NCBI GenBank assembly: GCA_032622095.1
Contig: CP136062.1
Coordinates: 200,907,959 to 200,971,958, forward strand
Direction of reading: 5' to 3'
DNA length: 64,000 nucleotides
DNA from: Siphonodentalium dalli
Taxonomy: Eukaryota > Mollusca > Scaphopoda > Gadilida > Siphonodentaliidae
Shown: in pieces, positions 46,741-57,827 of the stretch
How the letters are laid out: each line of letters opens with the position of its first letter
How positions within the stretch are numbered: position 1 is the first letter of the stretch
Made by a program: the position numbers and the translations under genes
The notes under the pieces: generated by a model
What the model saw: only the letters and a program-made list of their open reading frames with translations
Databases searched by the model: none
What the model was told of the DNA's origin: nothing

Positions 46741-47848
46741 AAATATTAAGACTTTAATAGATAAATATACCATTTTCCTAGGTGAGGTAGGACATCAGAG
46801 TGATTTATGAAGTTTGTAAGGGAGTTATTCCTTGATTTGATAAAAAAAATAAGTCTTTAATTGAGAAACATACCATATATATATTATATGAACTTGTGAT
46901 GCAAAGCGGAACAAGATTTACAATTTAAAATAGATTTGCATCTCCGTTTTTGGAAGAAATATGTAATTAAATAAATCTTTCTTTGCTTCAGTATAAGTCA
47001 CTAGATCAAGGTCCAAAACGTTAGAAACCCAGAAAGCGTTCACAGCCTCACATGGACCCCAGCCAAGCGGTTTGGTGCAACAGAACAATTCAGAAAATGT
47101 TATCTTGTTTGGTTGACTCACACCACAAGGGGATAATCAATTTCACTATGTTTTGATGGATTACCGTGGCACTGAACACTCTATTTCCAAATGTAATCCC
47201 AATCGTGTCTTTACTGATAGTCGACCAATGAATGGTTCTGATATTGCGTACCAACTTTATAAACACGAGCATGTTTGCGAACTGATTGCGTGTCAGGATT
47301 GAAGTAATCTGACAAACGATTGTTTACGAACAGAGATCGAAGGTGTTGATGAATGCTAGTTCTATAAAGGTCCGCCGACTTGTGAGTGGAGGTTTATATA
47401 CTTGAACTAACTGAAACGACTTAATCATTGTTCGTTTACTGGTACCTATCAATATCTGTTAATTTATGCAGTTAACCATGTTACTCATAACATAATGATA
47501 CTTCTCTTATTTGTGAATGATTTGATTTGCCGATAATTGTGTGAATATGACTTTAATATATACATTTGCTGTAGCTATCATATTTCTACTACTAATTGTT
47601 GTTTATGTTCAATTGTGGATGTTTAATTTGTTATAGGCCTAGTGATTATACTTCACAGTAAATTGTAACTATTTCATTGTCATGCATCTTATCATTTGTG
47701 GTTTTGTAATTGTGTTCATCTAAATATTTGTAACTGTTATTTGATTTCAGGGTTGAAATATTTAAGAAATTGTTTGGCAACCACGGCAAATCTGACTATT
47801 GATTAATCCCCACGAGAGAAACAATGGGTCTGATGCGTTTTTGTCAAA

Positions 47849-48153
47849 TCCTCGCAGAAATACGCACATAATCGACCTATAATGTAAATAATGTGATTAT
47901 CTGATTCTGAAATAAGTAGAAATGGATTCTTACCATTATTTCGTTTTATGGCGCGAGCCGTAATGAAAACAGCTATTAATGAGCGTACACCTGAAAAGTC
48001 GCGAGTTGGCTATTGTGCCTCATTGTGAGTCGATATTGCGACTAAAATATTCTCATTGTCAGCACATTTATCGATTCAAAATGAACCAATTCTAAGCAGA
48101 TTATCTACCTAAAATAGGTTCTATTATATGTTGGTTTTCTGGAGAACAGGCTG
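47849..48153 (+). mobile_element. hAT-like MITE (family H), copy 5
   Basis: It shows family blocks 'acgcacataatcgacctata', 'gtcgcgagttggc', 'attctaagcagattatctac' and ends AACAGGCTG. It is shortened between the blocks, and its left edge and target duplication are unclear. Confidence 0.75.
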
Positions 48154-49800
48154 AAATTATTGACATAGCACCAGATCATTTAGGGAAAGCTGCTAAATGT
48201 CAGAATAATGCTGTGATAAGACTTTCCGCCTACCAAACTTTGAACCTGGTGATTAATTAAGACGAAAGTCGCTCTTGGTTGGCGGGTAGCCTTATTCAGT
48301 TGTTTCTCATGAATTCATGGTTAACTGCAGTGTGTAGAAGTTGTCTACCAACAGAGTTGAATGTAGATAATTTGATGCGAGGTTATATATTCGACAGATG
48401 ATTGATCCATTTCTTTCCCATTATGTTCAACTTTTCAACCGAATTTACACGTCGCAACAATCAACAGTGACACATAGAACGTTTCCAAGAAATATTAAGC
48501 CCCCGCGATCGATAATGGAAAGTCATGAAAGACCTCGGCGTGGAATAAATCAACCAGTTTTATAAATATACTCGTGATAAAAATCACAACGGTTATTATA
48601 TGCATCTACACATGGATATCTACAATCTTAGTATATATACTCATTATGTCGCAGCGATTTCGTCAGCCCGAAGTAACCACTCATATATGTAAGCCTTGTG
48701 GTTTTCAGAACCGTAATAAGAACAGTTGCGCATCACATTCGACAGAAACAATCAGACTCGGACATAAACCAAACTGTTTGCTTAGATACCAGAAGGAATC
48801 CAGATTTAAACTAAACTTTCAGGGAAACGACTGTCAGTGAGCGAAGGGCCCAAATCGTAGGGACGACGCCAACATGGGGAAAGACATGACAGACGGCTGT
48901 TGAGAAGAACAAATGTGTTATCTGCGAGGACTATTCGTCCAGTTGTTAGTTTCAGGAATAGTTTCGTATTTTTTTACATATGTTCAAATAACCTCATCTT
49001 ATTACATAGATGTAATCAATGGGGAAGTAACTCCAAATTTACTCCTCAAATATCCATTTATCTTGGGTCTAGGACAGAATGTATACACATGTATTACAAA
49101 AGAGAAAACAAAACGAAAGTCAATACATGAGTTTCTTAGCTGTGTGCATAACTTTTGGAGAACAAACGTCTACTGCCATTATTATAAAGAACAGTTTTTA
49201 GCATACAATTTATGACAGAAAGTCATTATGGAGTTATTCGTGAGGTGCCTCAGAGTTGTCATTCGAAATTACGCAGCATGAATGAGTTGAGCCGAATTAA
49301 CTTCGAAGAAAGGTTGGTTACTCAAATTGCTTTTTGAAAGGTCATTTGACAACGAAGGTAAATGAATACATATTTGTAGGACTCCGATCTGCATTAGTTA
49401 CACCGGAAGTCTGTTTTAAGATGGGTCTGCGCAGCCTTATCGATACGGGCAAGTTCAAAGGGGCAGTTGACGTCGTGATTGTTTTTTTTTTTAATTAAAA
49501 ATACTGAGGAAGCTTTATTATCCCTTTTAAGGCCTGCAGTAATATGCTCCTATTGTCCTTTCATATTTGTGCGGCAAGAGACATTATTTCAGAATGGATA
49601 TATTCCATATATGGATGTTTAAAAAAAGATTTCCACCCACCCGCTCATGTTTTCCCACCGTTAACGGAAACGTCACTATCTTTTAGACCTTAGCCAGACT
49701 TTTGGGGTATCTTGCTGTGAGTCGAACTAATGAAAATATGGGAAGAGTAGAGAACATCTTTGAAGAATTTTAAAGAAAATGCACGCATTCTTTAAAATTC
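48154..49800. other. no recognised gene
   Basis: There are short frames such as 48574-48840 and 48913-49215 (100 codons, hydrophobic start) without any family I know. A T10 run lies near 49485. The area around 49400-49470 reads faintly like a retroelement protease, but not convincingly. Confidence 0.4.
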
Positions 49801-49871
49801 GTTCAGCATACTCACGAAAGTGCCTACTGTCAATAACCGACATCTTCAAAAATGCCATTCTAAAATAAATC
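49801..49871. repeat. 70-bp direct repeat (left)
   Basis: 'gttcagcatactcacgaaag' through 'tgccattctaaaataaatc' is repeated at 55105-55174, at the other end of the left arm of the large inverted duplication. Confidence 0.9.
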
Positions 49872-50226
49872 AATTGTGATGATCCAACACTCGAGCACCC
49901 AACGTAGAGCTGGCTATGTGAGAAAGACTGCGATATTAAATTAAGTCCAGCGATCTTGAGTGATTGCCCCTGAGCCTTGTATACGGTGATTGCAAAGCGC
50001 AGTAACTGGGAATTGAAGAGGCGGCGTGTGACTCTGGGAGTCTCTGTGTAGACTAACGATAAAGAGCGTTCACTATTTGTTTATTCCTGATATGGTATGA
50101 ATAAAGAGCGTTATGCTCACTTATATGCGCGCAGCACGTTAACAATATTCCATGCAGCGTCTCATTTGGTCTTTTAAGACATCTGAGAAAAAACGGGACC
50201 TATCTAATAATGATCACAAAGTCAAA

Positions 50227-51210
50227 CTAGAATGCACTCAGAGAGATGCCAACGTGCGCAAAAATGTAATAAACAATAATTTAAAAATAATTTCACTGAA
50301 TTTTACTTAATTTGTTTAATTTAATTTAATGTTAGCAAAAAAAGACAATTACCATTTCTCATTTCATCACAGATAAAAGGCAAATTACTATATTAATCAT
50401 TTAAGTAATTAAAACCAATTCCATGTTGCCGAAAGGATGAGACTTTAATATCGATTACATTTTTTTCAGCGGCATATTTTCATTTTCATTTTCCGATAGT
50501 CAAAGTTGACCAAAGGGGCAATTATAAGAAATAATTAATACCATTTGTGTAAATATTGATAGCAGCCAATATGCAACAATAAATATCAATAATTAATCAA
50601 TAACGATCATTTTATGTAATAATAAACTCTTCAAACGGTGTTTGTGTCAACAAATGTTTTGTTTTGTGTTACGTCATTCGTCGTATTTGACCCGGAACTC
50701 GGCTGAAGGTTAGGCTATTCAGCCTATTGCGTCGAATTACGAAATCGCGTTTTGAATGTCTCTCTTTTCCCGCACGATAATAAGAGGTCTTCGCACGAGC
50801 CAAAAATGATAAAACTTCCCAATTATAAGTAAAAATACCCAAATGAAGGAGTCTATGTAGGTCCCGAAGGAGTCAATAGACTCTTTGATGTAGAGTTCTG
50901 ATGGAGAAAATGTAGGTCGATCTATTTTTGTCATAACTCTGACGTATTTTGACCTGGGAGAAAAAATCGAGATCGAGGCTCACTACGAGCATGCCAGTTT
51001 TAAATATAGAAACAGGGAATCCTGACAAATGGCGACATCGGCGACAAACAAATAATCGAAAACAACACATAAAATAAACATAGCAAAAACGCGGCACAGT
51101 AAAAATGTCAGAACGCCACGAGGTTTTACGTCGTTTTTGGTGACGTCATGGAGTGTGACACCAACCTACGAATCTGTCTGATCGCCATACTGTTGCGCGA
51201 GCGCACGTAA
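50227..51210. repeat. ~1-kb unit, tandem copy 1 (empty at TTAA)
   Basis: It starts CTAGAATGCACTC and ends GTTGCGCGAGCGCACGTAA. It is followed head-to-tail by copy 2. At 50444-50447 it shows the intact TTAA into which family 4 inserted in copy 2. No recognisable protein. The CTAG edge, the head-to-tail arrangement and location within AT-rich Helitron DNA hint at a second Helitron-like unit on the minus strand (CTAG followed by T). The opposite end lacks the usual TC, so this is uncertain. Confidence 0.8.
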
Positions 51211-52731
51211 CTAGAATGCACTCAGAGAGATGCCAACGTGCGCAAAAATGTAATACAAAAAAAAAATAAAAAAAAAATTCACTGTATTTTACTTAATTAA
51301 TTTAATTTAATTTAATGTTAGCAAAAAAAGACAATTACCATTTCTCATTTCATCACAGATAAAAGGCAAATTACTATATTAATCATTTAAGTAATTAAAA
51401 CCAATTCCATGTTGCCGAAAGGATGAGACTTTAAAGGCACGTGAGGCCTTAGTTGTCGAAAATATTCATATTTGTTCCAATCACCGTAAACAGAAAAAAA
51501 CAGTAAAACGCATACAGTTTCGTTCATATATACCAAGACCATCGCGTAAACAGCATGTTATCATAAAGACCTACTATATTCTACCTAAGCAAGAGCCTGA
51601 TTGTGTTACAGAAGAAAGCACAATGCTACTGGCTAATCACTCACAAATGGCATAAACGCTCTTTAGTAGTTCCGTATCAGGAATTCACCCACAAAGAACG
51701 CTCTTTATGTTTACCATTATAATATAAACAAACACCAGAAAAGTAAATTTTTATGCTTTTGTTTACATAACAATGGTCAACCATATGACAATAACATACT
51801 GTTTATGCGATATTTCTTATTTGTATACGGACAAAGTCTGTCTACATTTTGATGTTCTTTCTGTTTGTGGTGGTTTTTGACGGTTGGAAATATTTTCACA
51901 GGATACCCACCGTCAAGGCCAACCGTACCTTTAATATCGATTACATTTTTTTCAGCGGCATATTTTCATTTTCATTTTCCGATAGTCAAAGTTGACCAAA
52001 CGAGCAATTATAAGAAATAATTAATACCATTTGTGTAAATATTGATAGCAGCCAATATGCAACAATAAATATGAATAATTAATCAATAATTAATCAATAA
52101 CGACCATTTTATGTAATAATAAACTCTTCAAACGGTGTTTGTGTCAACAAATGCGTTTTGTTTTGTGTTACATCATTCGTCGTATTTGACCCGGAACTCG
52201 GCTGAAGGTTGGGCTATTCAGCCTACATGTATTGCGTCGAATTACGAAATCGCGTTTTGAATGTCTCTCTTTTCCCGCACGATAAAAAGAGGTCTTCGCA
52301 CGAACCAAAAATGATAAAACTTCCCAATTATAAGTAAAAATACCCAAATGAAGGAGTCTATGTAGGTCCCGAAGGAGTCTATATACTCTTTGATGTAGAG
52401 ATCTGATGGAGAAAATGTAGGTCGATCTATTTTTGTCATAACTCTGACGTATTTTAACCTGGGAGAAAAAATCGAAATCGAGGCTCACTACGAGCATACC
52501 AGTTTTAAATATAGAAACAGGGAATCCCGACAAATGGCGATATCGGCGACAAACAAATAATCGAAAACAACACATAAAATAAACATAGCAAAAACGCGGC
52601 ACTGTAAAAATGTCAGAACGCCACGAGGTTTTACGTCGTTTTGGTGACGTCATGGAATGAAACGGAACAGAGTGACACCAAGCTACGAACGAATCTGTCT
52701 GATCGCCATACTGTTGCGCGAGCGCACGTAA
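51211..52731. repeat. ~1-kb unit, tandem copy 2, with TTAA MITE inside
   Basis: It matches copy 1 closely except for the inserted element at 51431-51934 and small indels. A 161-codon minus frame (52168-52653) is open here but interrupted in copy 1 and has no recognised domain; I treat it as incidental. Confidence 0.88.
51431..51934. mobile_element. TTAA MITE (family 4), copy 2
   Basis: It is inserted exactly at the TTAA that copy 1 of the host unit keeps empty (50444-50447): 'gagactTTAA' on the left and 'TTAAtatcgattac' on the right. This demonstrates the TTAA duplication. Same ends and length class as 45073-45574. Confidence 0.95.
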
Positions 52732-52924
52732 TTACCCCCCATATACAAATGTTCCTCTTTTCAGTCGTTTGATCGCCTATAAGCGGACAAACAAACGAAC
52801 AAACATAATTTAGTTTTATTAGTATAGATTATCATTGCGTTCATCATATGTTACTGAATTGAAACAATTTATATTGAACCCAAAGGTGTCACTTTCTGTA
52901 GAGTAGTGTACATTTGTCATAATA

Positions 52925-54693
52925 GAGACCTTTCGCATCCTCACGTTTACGATTACGAATACGGATAGCTATTCGTAGTCGTAAGTCAATCCGTATGGCC
53001 AAAAAGTCCTTTCGCAAAACGGTTACGCGTAAGAGTTTTGACGAACACGTACGATCATTTTTTCGTACCACTTTTACAACTCAAAGCGTGTGTTTGGTAT
53101 ACAGTCCCTTAATACTTCACTTATCGTCTCATTTGCAACATTGCGATAATCATGACCTGTTAATATTGTCAATAATTCGACCAGTCACAACGTACGACCC
53201 GGGATTCACGTGATATATTGTGGCAATACAGGTATAAATGCCAGGTCATATGTGGTGGAAATACAGTTCGTTGTTAGCATGGATGACCAGATAGACGTTA
53301 TGCTGATGAGGAAGAGGGGTTCCTGAATTTGGACCTCACATCAACCACGACGCCATCGTTCAAGCCCCTTCGTGTCCGCGATTTGATTTCAATGCGATTG
53401 CGGCTTCACCTCTTTGGGTTTAGGAAATCCGACATAAGGTTGTGAGCTCGCTGATGTGCATCACTTCTGATTTGTTACTACCAAATCATAACAAAGTCGA
53501 CACGGTAGAAGAGATGTGCATCAAGTTGCTTTTTTGTCAGATATTTGACAAACCGGCAAAATTTCGTTGAACAAAATGTTGATAAATAACAGGTTTTGGG
53601 CAATTTTATAATATAGTTGACTGTGGTTAGCATTAATGTTGAGCAATTACTCGATTCTGATAACAGAAGCGGCATTTCAAAAAAATATTGTTGTTGGAAT
53701 CGGATGATATGGGGACATCTAATCGGATTGAGTACCTTTAAATGCCGCATTTGTGCGTGTTTTTAAATTAAAAATAAATGCAAAGAACAAACCTGACAGA
53801 GACTGCTGAGCTCTGGTGATGTCGGTGGGTGTGCCAAATATTCTTTTAGTTACGGTTCAGGAGCAGAAATTACTACTTACCAGTTGAATCGGGATCCAGG
53901 GTAGGTTCAGATTACTCAGACAGAGTACTTTATGTAACTTAGAACTCGGTTATGAATTCCATGTAATTTTAAACTCGGTTATGAATTCCATGTAATGTTA
54001 AATGCCCTGCATTACAGACTCTACGAGAGAGGTATATAAAACCCAACTTCTACCGAAAACCGAATATTATTAAATTGAATGAACTATTCAATTCGGGAAA
54101 GGGGAAGAGAACACAAAATCTTTCACTTTTCATTAATAGGGTTATGCCATTCGTTAGGCTCTCCTGTGGCATTCTATAACTGCACACGTTAGGACACGAC
54201 CATGGGTTGTTGAATTAAATAATTGTTGAATTTCACTATATATCTTGCACATAATAATCACTCAAAACTCCTCATGCATCGCAAACTATAAACTGTATTT
54301 TTGGCGACTGGTTTCATAGTGCACTCCTCTTTCTGTAAAGTGTTCTGTCGCAGCCAGCGATGGCTATCCGTTGTGAATAGCGATCTTATTTCGCGGGAAG
54401 CTCGTGATTCACGACGACGAGTACAGTGATTGACAATCTAAACAGCATATCGAGGTCGTAGCTCAACACAACTGGATGGTTTACATGATATACATATACA
54501 GTCTCGAACGGAGTAAAGTGATATATTGCAGAAAATAAATTTCAGGTGTTATTTGAGCTTATTAGAAACCATGAAATCGTAACCGTTATTACGGATAGTA
54601 AAATACGAGAACGATTAGAAAGTACACAAAGGTTGGTGACGTAGTACCCTATCCGTATCCGTAATCGTAAACGTGAGTTTTGCGAAAGGTCTC
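52925..54693. mobile_element. 1.77-kb element with ~44-bp TIRs and TAATA duplication
   Basis: It begins GAGACCTTTCGCATCCTCAC and ends GTTTTGCGAAAGGTCTC. TIRs match at roughly 40 of 44 positions and are rich in TTACG/CGTAA words. TAATA stands on both sides (52920-52924, 54694-54698). The right arm of the inverted duplication (about 55735-55745) shows the uninterrupted site. Superfamily unknown: a 5-bp duplication with GAGACC ends fits none that I can name with confidence, and a 3-bp AAT reading is also possible. No transposase is recognised inside; a 32-bp tandem duplication lies at 53942-54005. Confidence 0.85.
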
Positions 54694-54698
54694 TAATA

Positions 54699-55105
54699 TG
54701 ATCGCAGGTGACACGTAGTGGAGCAACCACACATGCTGCGATTCGATATTGCAATAATGATATACTGGTACTTTACCACGCTAATATAATAATTTATAAT
54801 TTATTTAAATTACACATGCGAATAGTACAACTATATTAACCCTGGTTATTTTACCACGGCAGTTAGACCCTTGTAATATTTACTGTGGTACAACATGGTA
54901 TTTTCACAATGGTAGGCTTACCTTTGTACCTTTTCCATGGTAGTGTTGTGATATACCATGGTGGTTTTACCACGGTATACTATAGTAATTGTCCTGCGGT
55001 ATACGATGCTAGCATCACCGTGGGACTCTTAACCTGCTATGCCATGGTACTTTTACCGTCGTATAGTATGGTAATTTTACCAGTGATGCCTGGAGCTACA
55101 TATAG
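54699..55105. repeat. inverted-duplication left arm, inner part, with ACCATGGT array
   Basis: It is the reverse complement of 55317-55735. From 54838 to 55090 it carries a degenerate array of palindromic words (ccatggta, accacggta, taccgtgg, gcggtatac) at 10-30-bp spacing. Translated frames of about 80-95 codons here are repeat artefacts. Confidence 0.9.
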
Positions 55106-55316
55106 TTCAGCATACTCACGAAAGTGCCTACTGTCAATAATCGACATCTTCAAAAATGCCATTCTAAAATAAATCGACTTCTCTCCAACGTTAGTTTGGC
55201 TCACGGTTCATTCAAGTTCGTTCCGCGAAATTTCGCATGACAATTATAAGGCACCACATGAGTTCCTAATGACTTGCCATATCTAAATCGCAGACTAATT
55301 TAATGTAGTGTCTGGT
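55105..55316. repeat. spacer of inverted duplication with right 70-bp direct repeat
   Basis: 55105-55174 repeats 49801-49871. The remaining ~140 bases are unique in the window. Confidence 0.85.
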
Positions 55317-55838
55317 CTATATGTAGCTCCAGGCATCACTGGTAAAATTACCATACTATACGACGGTAAAAGTACCATGGCATAGCAGGTTAAGAGTTCC
55401 ACGGTGATGCTAGCATCGTATACCGCAGGACAATTACTATAGTATACCGTGGTAAAACCACCATGGTATATCACAACACTACCATGGAAAATGTAGCAAG
55501 GTAAGCCTACCATTGTGAAAATACCATGTTGTACCACAGTAAATATTACTAGGGTCTAACTGCCGTGGTAAAATAACCAGGGTTAATATAGTTGTAATAT
55601 TCGCTTGTGTAATTTAAATAAATTATAAATTATTATATTAGCGTGGTAAAGTACCAGTATATCATTATTGCAATATCGAATCGCAGGCTTTCGCAGCATG
55701 TGTGGTTGCTCCAAGTAGAGTGCTACGTGTCACCTGCGATCGTATTATGACAAATGTACACTACTCTACAGAAAGTGACACCTTTGGGTTCAATATAAAT
55801 TGTTTCAATTCAGTAACGTATGATGATAGCAATGATAA
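55317..55838. repeat. inverted-duplication right arm, inner part
   Basis: This is the uninterrupted mirror of 54699-55105 plus 52828-52924. It provides the empty site for the 1.77-kb element. It contains the mirrored ACCATGGT array (55340-55590). Confidence 0.9.
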
Positions 55839-56436
55839 TCTATACTAATAAAACTAAATTATGTTTGTTCGTTTGTTTGTCCGCTTATAGGCGATCAAAC
55901 GACGGAACAAATGAACATTTGTATATGGGGGGTAATTTGACTTTGTGATCATTATTAGATAGGTCCCGTTTTTTTCTCAGATGTCTTAAAAGACCAAATG
56001 AGACGCTGCATGGAATGTTGTTAAGGTGTTGCGCGCATATAAGTGAGCATAACGCTCTTTATTCATACCATATCAGGAATAAACAAATAGTGCACGCTCT
56101 TTATCGTTAGTCTACACAGAGACTCCCAGAGTCACACGCCGCCTCTTCAGTTCCCAGTTACTGCGCTTTGCAATCACCGTATACAAGGCTCAGGGGCAAT
56201 CACTCAAGATCGCTGGACTTAATTTAATATCGCAGTCTTTCTCCCATAGCCAGCTCTACGTTGGGTGCTCGAGGGTTGGATCATCACAATTCATCCACGC
56301 AGCAGAAGGGAGGAACAACAATGATGTGTACAGACAAGTTCTTTGAAATCGTGTAAATGTATATATGTCAAAACACTTCAATTTGTTTCCAATCTTCTTT
56401 TCACGAGCAACGACGGGTACCCCATCCTGCAACTAG
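55839..56436 (+). mobile_element. Helitron derivative with both ends and helicase C-terminus
   Basis: The 5' end TCTATACTAATAAAAC follows an A (55838). The 3' end is CTAG (56433-56436) followed by T, with a GGGTACCC palindrome 10-18 bases upstream. TC...hairpin...CTAG inserted between A and T is the Helitron signature. Inside, the frame 56107-56346 encodes the C-terminus of the Pif1-like helicase. Most of the RepHel protein is missing, so this 598-bp copy is non-autonomous with a fused 5' end and helicase tail. It also holds the AACGCTCTTTATT module (56050-56105). Confidence 0.85.
56107..56346 (+). pseudogene. Helitron Pif1-like helicase, C-terminal fragment
   Basis: The translation LLRFAITVYKAQGQSLK, then SQLYVGCSRV, then AAEGRNNNDVYRQVL and stop matches the last ~80 residues of Helitron helicases ('FA.TI.K.QGQTL', 'S.GQLYVA.SRV', 'NVVY.EVL'). 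These are motifs V and VI of the SF1B helicase. The frame is open from about 56107 to the TGA at 56344-56346. The N-terminal helicase motifs and the Rep nuclease are absent. An inverted, more truncated copy lies at 49873-50108. Confidence 0.88.
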
Positions 56437-56726
56437 TATGTCATATTTTGATAGATATGAAGCATTGAAAGGGTGCATGAGAATAATATCTTGAAGAGAT
56501 TCCGACTGATGGTGCCATATATCCTCATGCAAATAGGTTCATATAGGGAGTAAATATTCTCATAGGTTCAAATTGACTTATTTAGCCCGTATTGAGCGTA
56601 TACCCGCCATTTCGTTTAATGATGCGCGCCGCACTGAAAACACATTATAAAATGAGTGAATCAGGTAAGTCATGTCTTTGAAAAAAGTAGAATAAATAGT
56701 GCCTATGTGAGCCTATTTCATGTATG

Positions 56727-56874
56727 CAATCAACTATTTCTTGTTGCATTTATGGGCTTATAAAATTGTAAGTGGACCAATAACATACCGGTACTGTATA
56801 AATTCACGAAGCAAAATTATTCGTCCACTCGCAATTTTATAAACCCATAAATGCAACAAGAAGTAGTTGATTTC
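56727..56874. repeat. 57-bp-arm inverted repeat
   Basis: Arms 56727-56783 and 56818-56874 ('caactatttcttgttgcatt', 'tatgggcttataaaattg' and complement) enclose 34 bases. It is a palindromic MITE or foldback fragment. Nothing else is recognised between 56437 and 57190. Confidence 0.8.
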
Positions 56875-57194
56875 TTATAATTACGTCCCGGCACATTAAT
56901 TTCAACATATTGGAGAGAGTTATCTCAAATCCGTCTGTAGTGAAAAGTCACATTTTCCGTTATTCGAGTATCCAGTTCGAACTAGTAAACACGATGAAAC
57001 TGAACTAACAATTGTGTCATTAAATCACTTTTCGAATTGGAAAATACAAACAAGATACTATATGAATTTGATGCATTGACATTCTGCAATATTATACACG
57101 AATTTAAAATTACGCTTACGAAAATTTAATTCGAAGTTTACCAATTCGCAGTAGGCTGTTAACCATCTTAGGACTCGATCGAATGTTCCTAGAT

Positions 57195-57660
57195 ATCAAT
57201 AATATGTTGGCCCAACCGTTCACTAAACATTGGGCCAACGTTGGCCCATACGGTTGGGTAATTTTGCTCGTAGGCCCTACGTTGGGCCAACATTGGCAAA
57301 TCATAAGTTACGTTGGGCCAACCTATGTTTTATGGTTGGGCCTACGTTGGGTCAATCATAAGTTACGTTGGGCCAACCTATTGTTTATGGTTGGGCCTAC
57401 GTTGGACCAACGTTGGGAAATCTTAAGTTACGTTGGGCCAACGTATTGTTCATGGTTGGCCCGACCGTTGGCTAAAAGTTGTGCCAACGATGGCGCATAC
57501 CGTTGGGCCAACGTAATTTTGCTCGTTGGGTCAACGTTGGCAAATCATAAGTTACGTTGGGCCAACCTATTTTTTATGGTTGGGGCCAACGTATATTTTA
57601 TGGTTGGACCAACGTTGGTAAATCATAAGTTACGTTGGGCTAACATAATATTTATCGTTA
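57195..57660. repeat. TTGGGCCAACGT palindromic-core minisatellite
   Basis: The core acgttgggccaacgt and variants recur about 20 times with linkers 'tggcaaatcataagtt' and 'ctattgtttatggttgggcc', giving a unit of about 60 bp. A long plus-strand frame (57183-57701, 172 codons) is just the translated repeat. A short inverted outlier lies at 58095-58200. Confidence 0.9.
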
Positions 57661-57827
57661 AACGGCCATTCATTCGAACCTCCAATTTGTTTTCTACGTA
57701 ATATGGAGCGAAGGGTACGATATGGGTCGATAAATAAACGGAACTATTGATATACCGGCTTCATATGCTCTGAAAAACACTTGCCAAAGTCACAGCCATT
57801 TTTCAACTTTTCGCCAAAGTCAGAGAA

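Larger units (their letters stand above)
49873..52924 (-). mobile_element. inverted-duplication left arm with Helitron derivative, outer part
   Basis: 49873-50226 and 52732-52924 are the reverse complement of 55735-56291. The Helitron 5' TC end lies at 52828 on the minus strand. The helicase C-terminal frame (minus, about 50108 to 49873) includes the KAQGQSL-type block and is cut at 49873, so this copy lacks its 3' hairpin and CTAG. It was opened at 50226/50227 by the tandem ~1-kb units. Confidence 0.85.

Noticed and set aside
46918-47272. Two adjacent minus-strand frames as a small host gene
   Set aside because: They are short, in different frames and without known motifs or splice sites.
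49390-49480. Possible retroelement aspartic protease (LIDTGK)
   Set aside because: Only a five-residue resemblance, with no D-[ST]-G-A core or surrounding structure.
52168-52653. 161-codon minus-strand open frame in the ~1-kb unit
   Set aside because: The sister unit (50.7-51.1 kb) interrupts it with indels, and no domain is recognisable.
53279-53430. ATG-led MDDQIDVMLMRKRG segment as transposase exon in the 1.77-kb element
   Set aside because: It stops after about 15 codons, and the continuation (RDLISMRLRLHLFGFRKSDI) is too weak to call a transposase.
54885-55537. Mirrored 95- and 80-codon frames
   Set aside because: Both are arms of the same inverted repeat with the ACCATGGT array; not coding.
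57183-57701. 172-codon plus-strand open frame
   Set aside because: It is the translation of the TTGGGCCAACGT minisatellite, and the composition follows the repeat in all frames.
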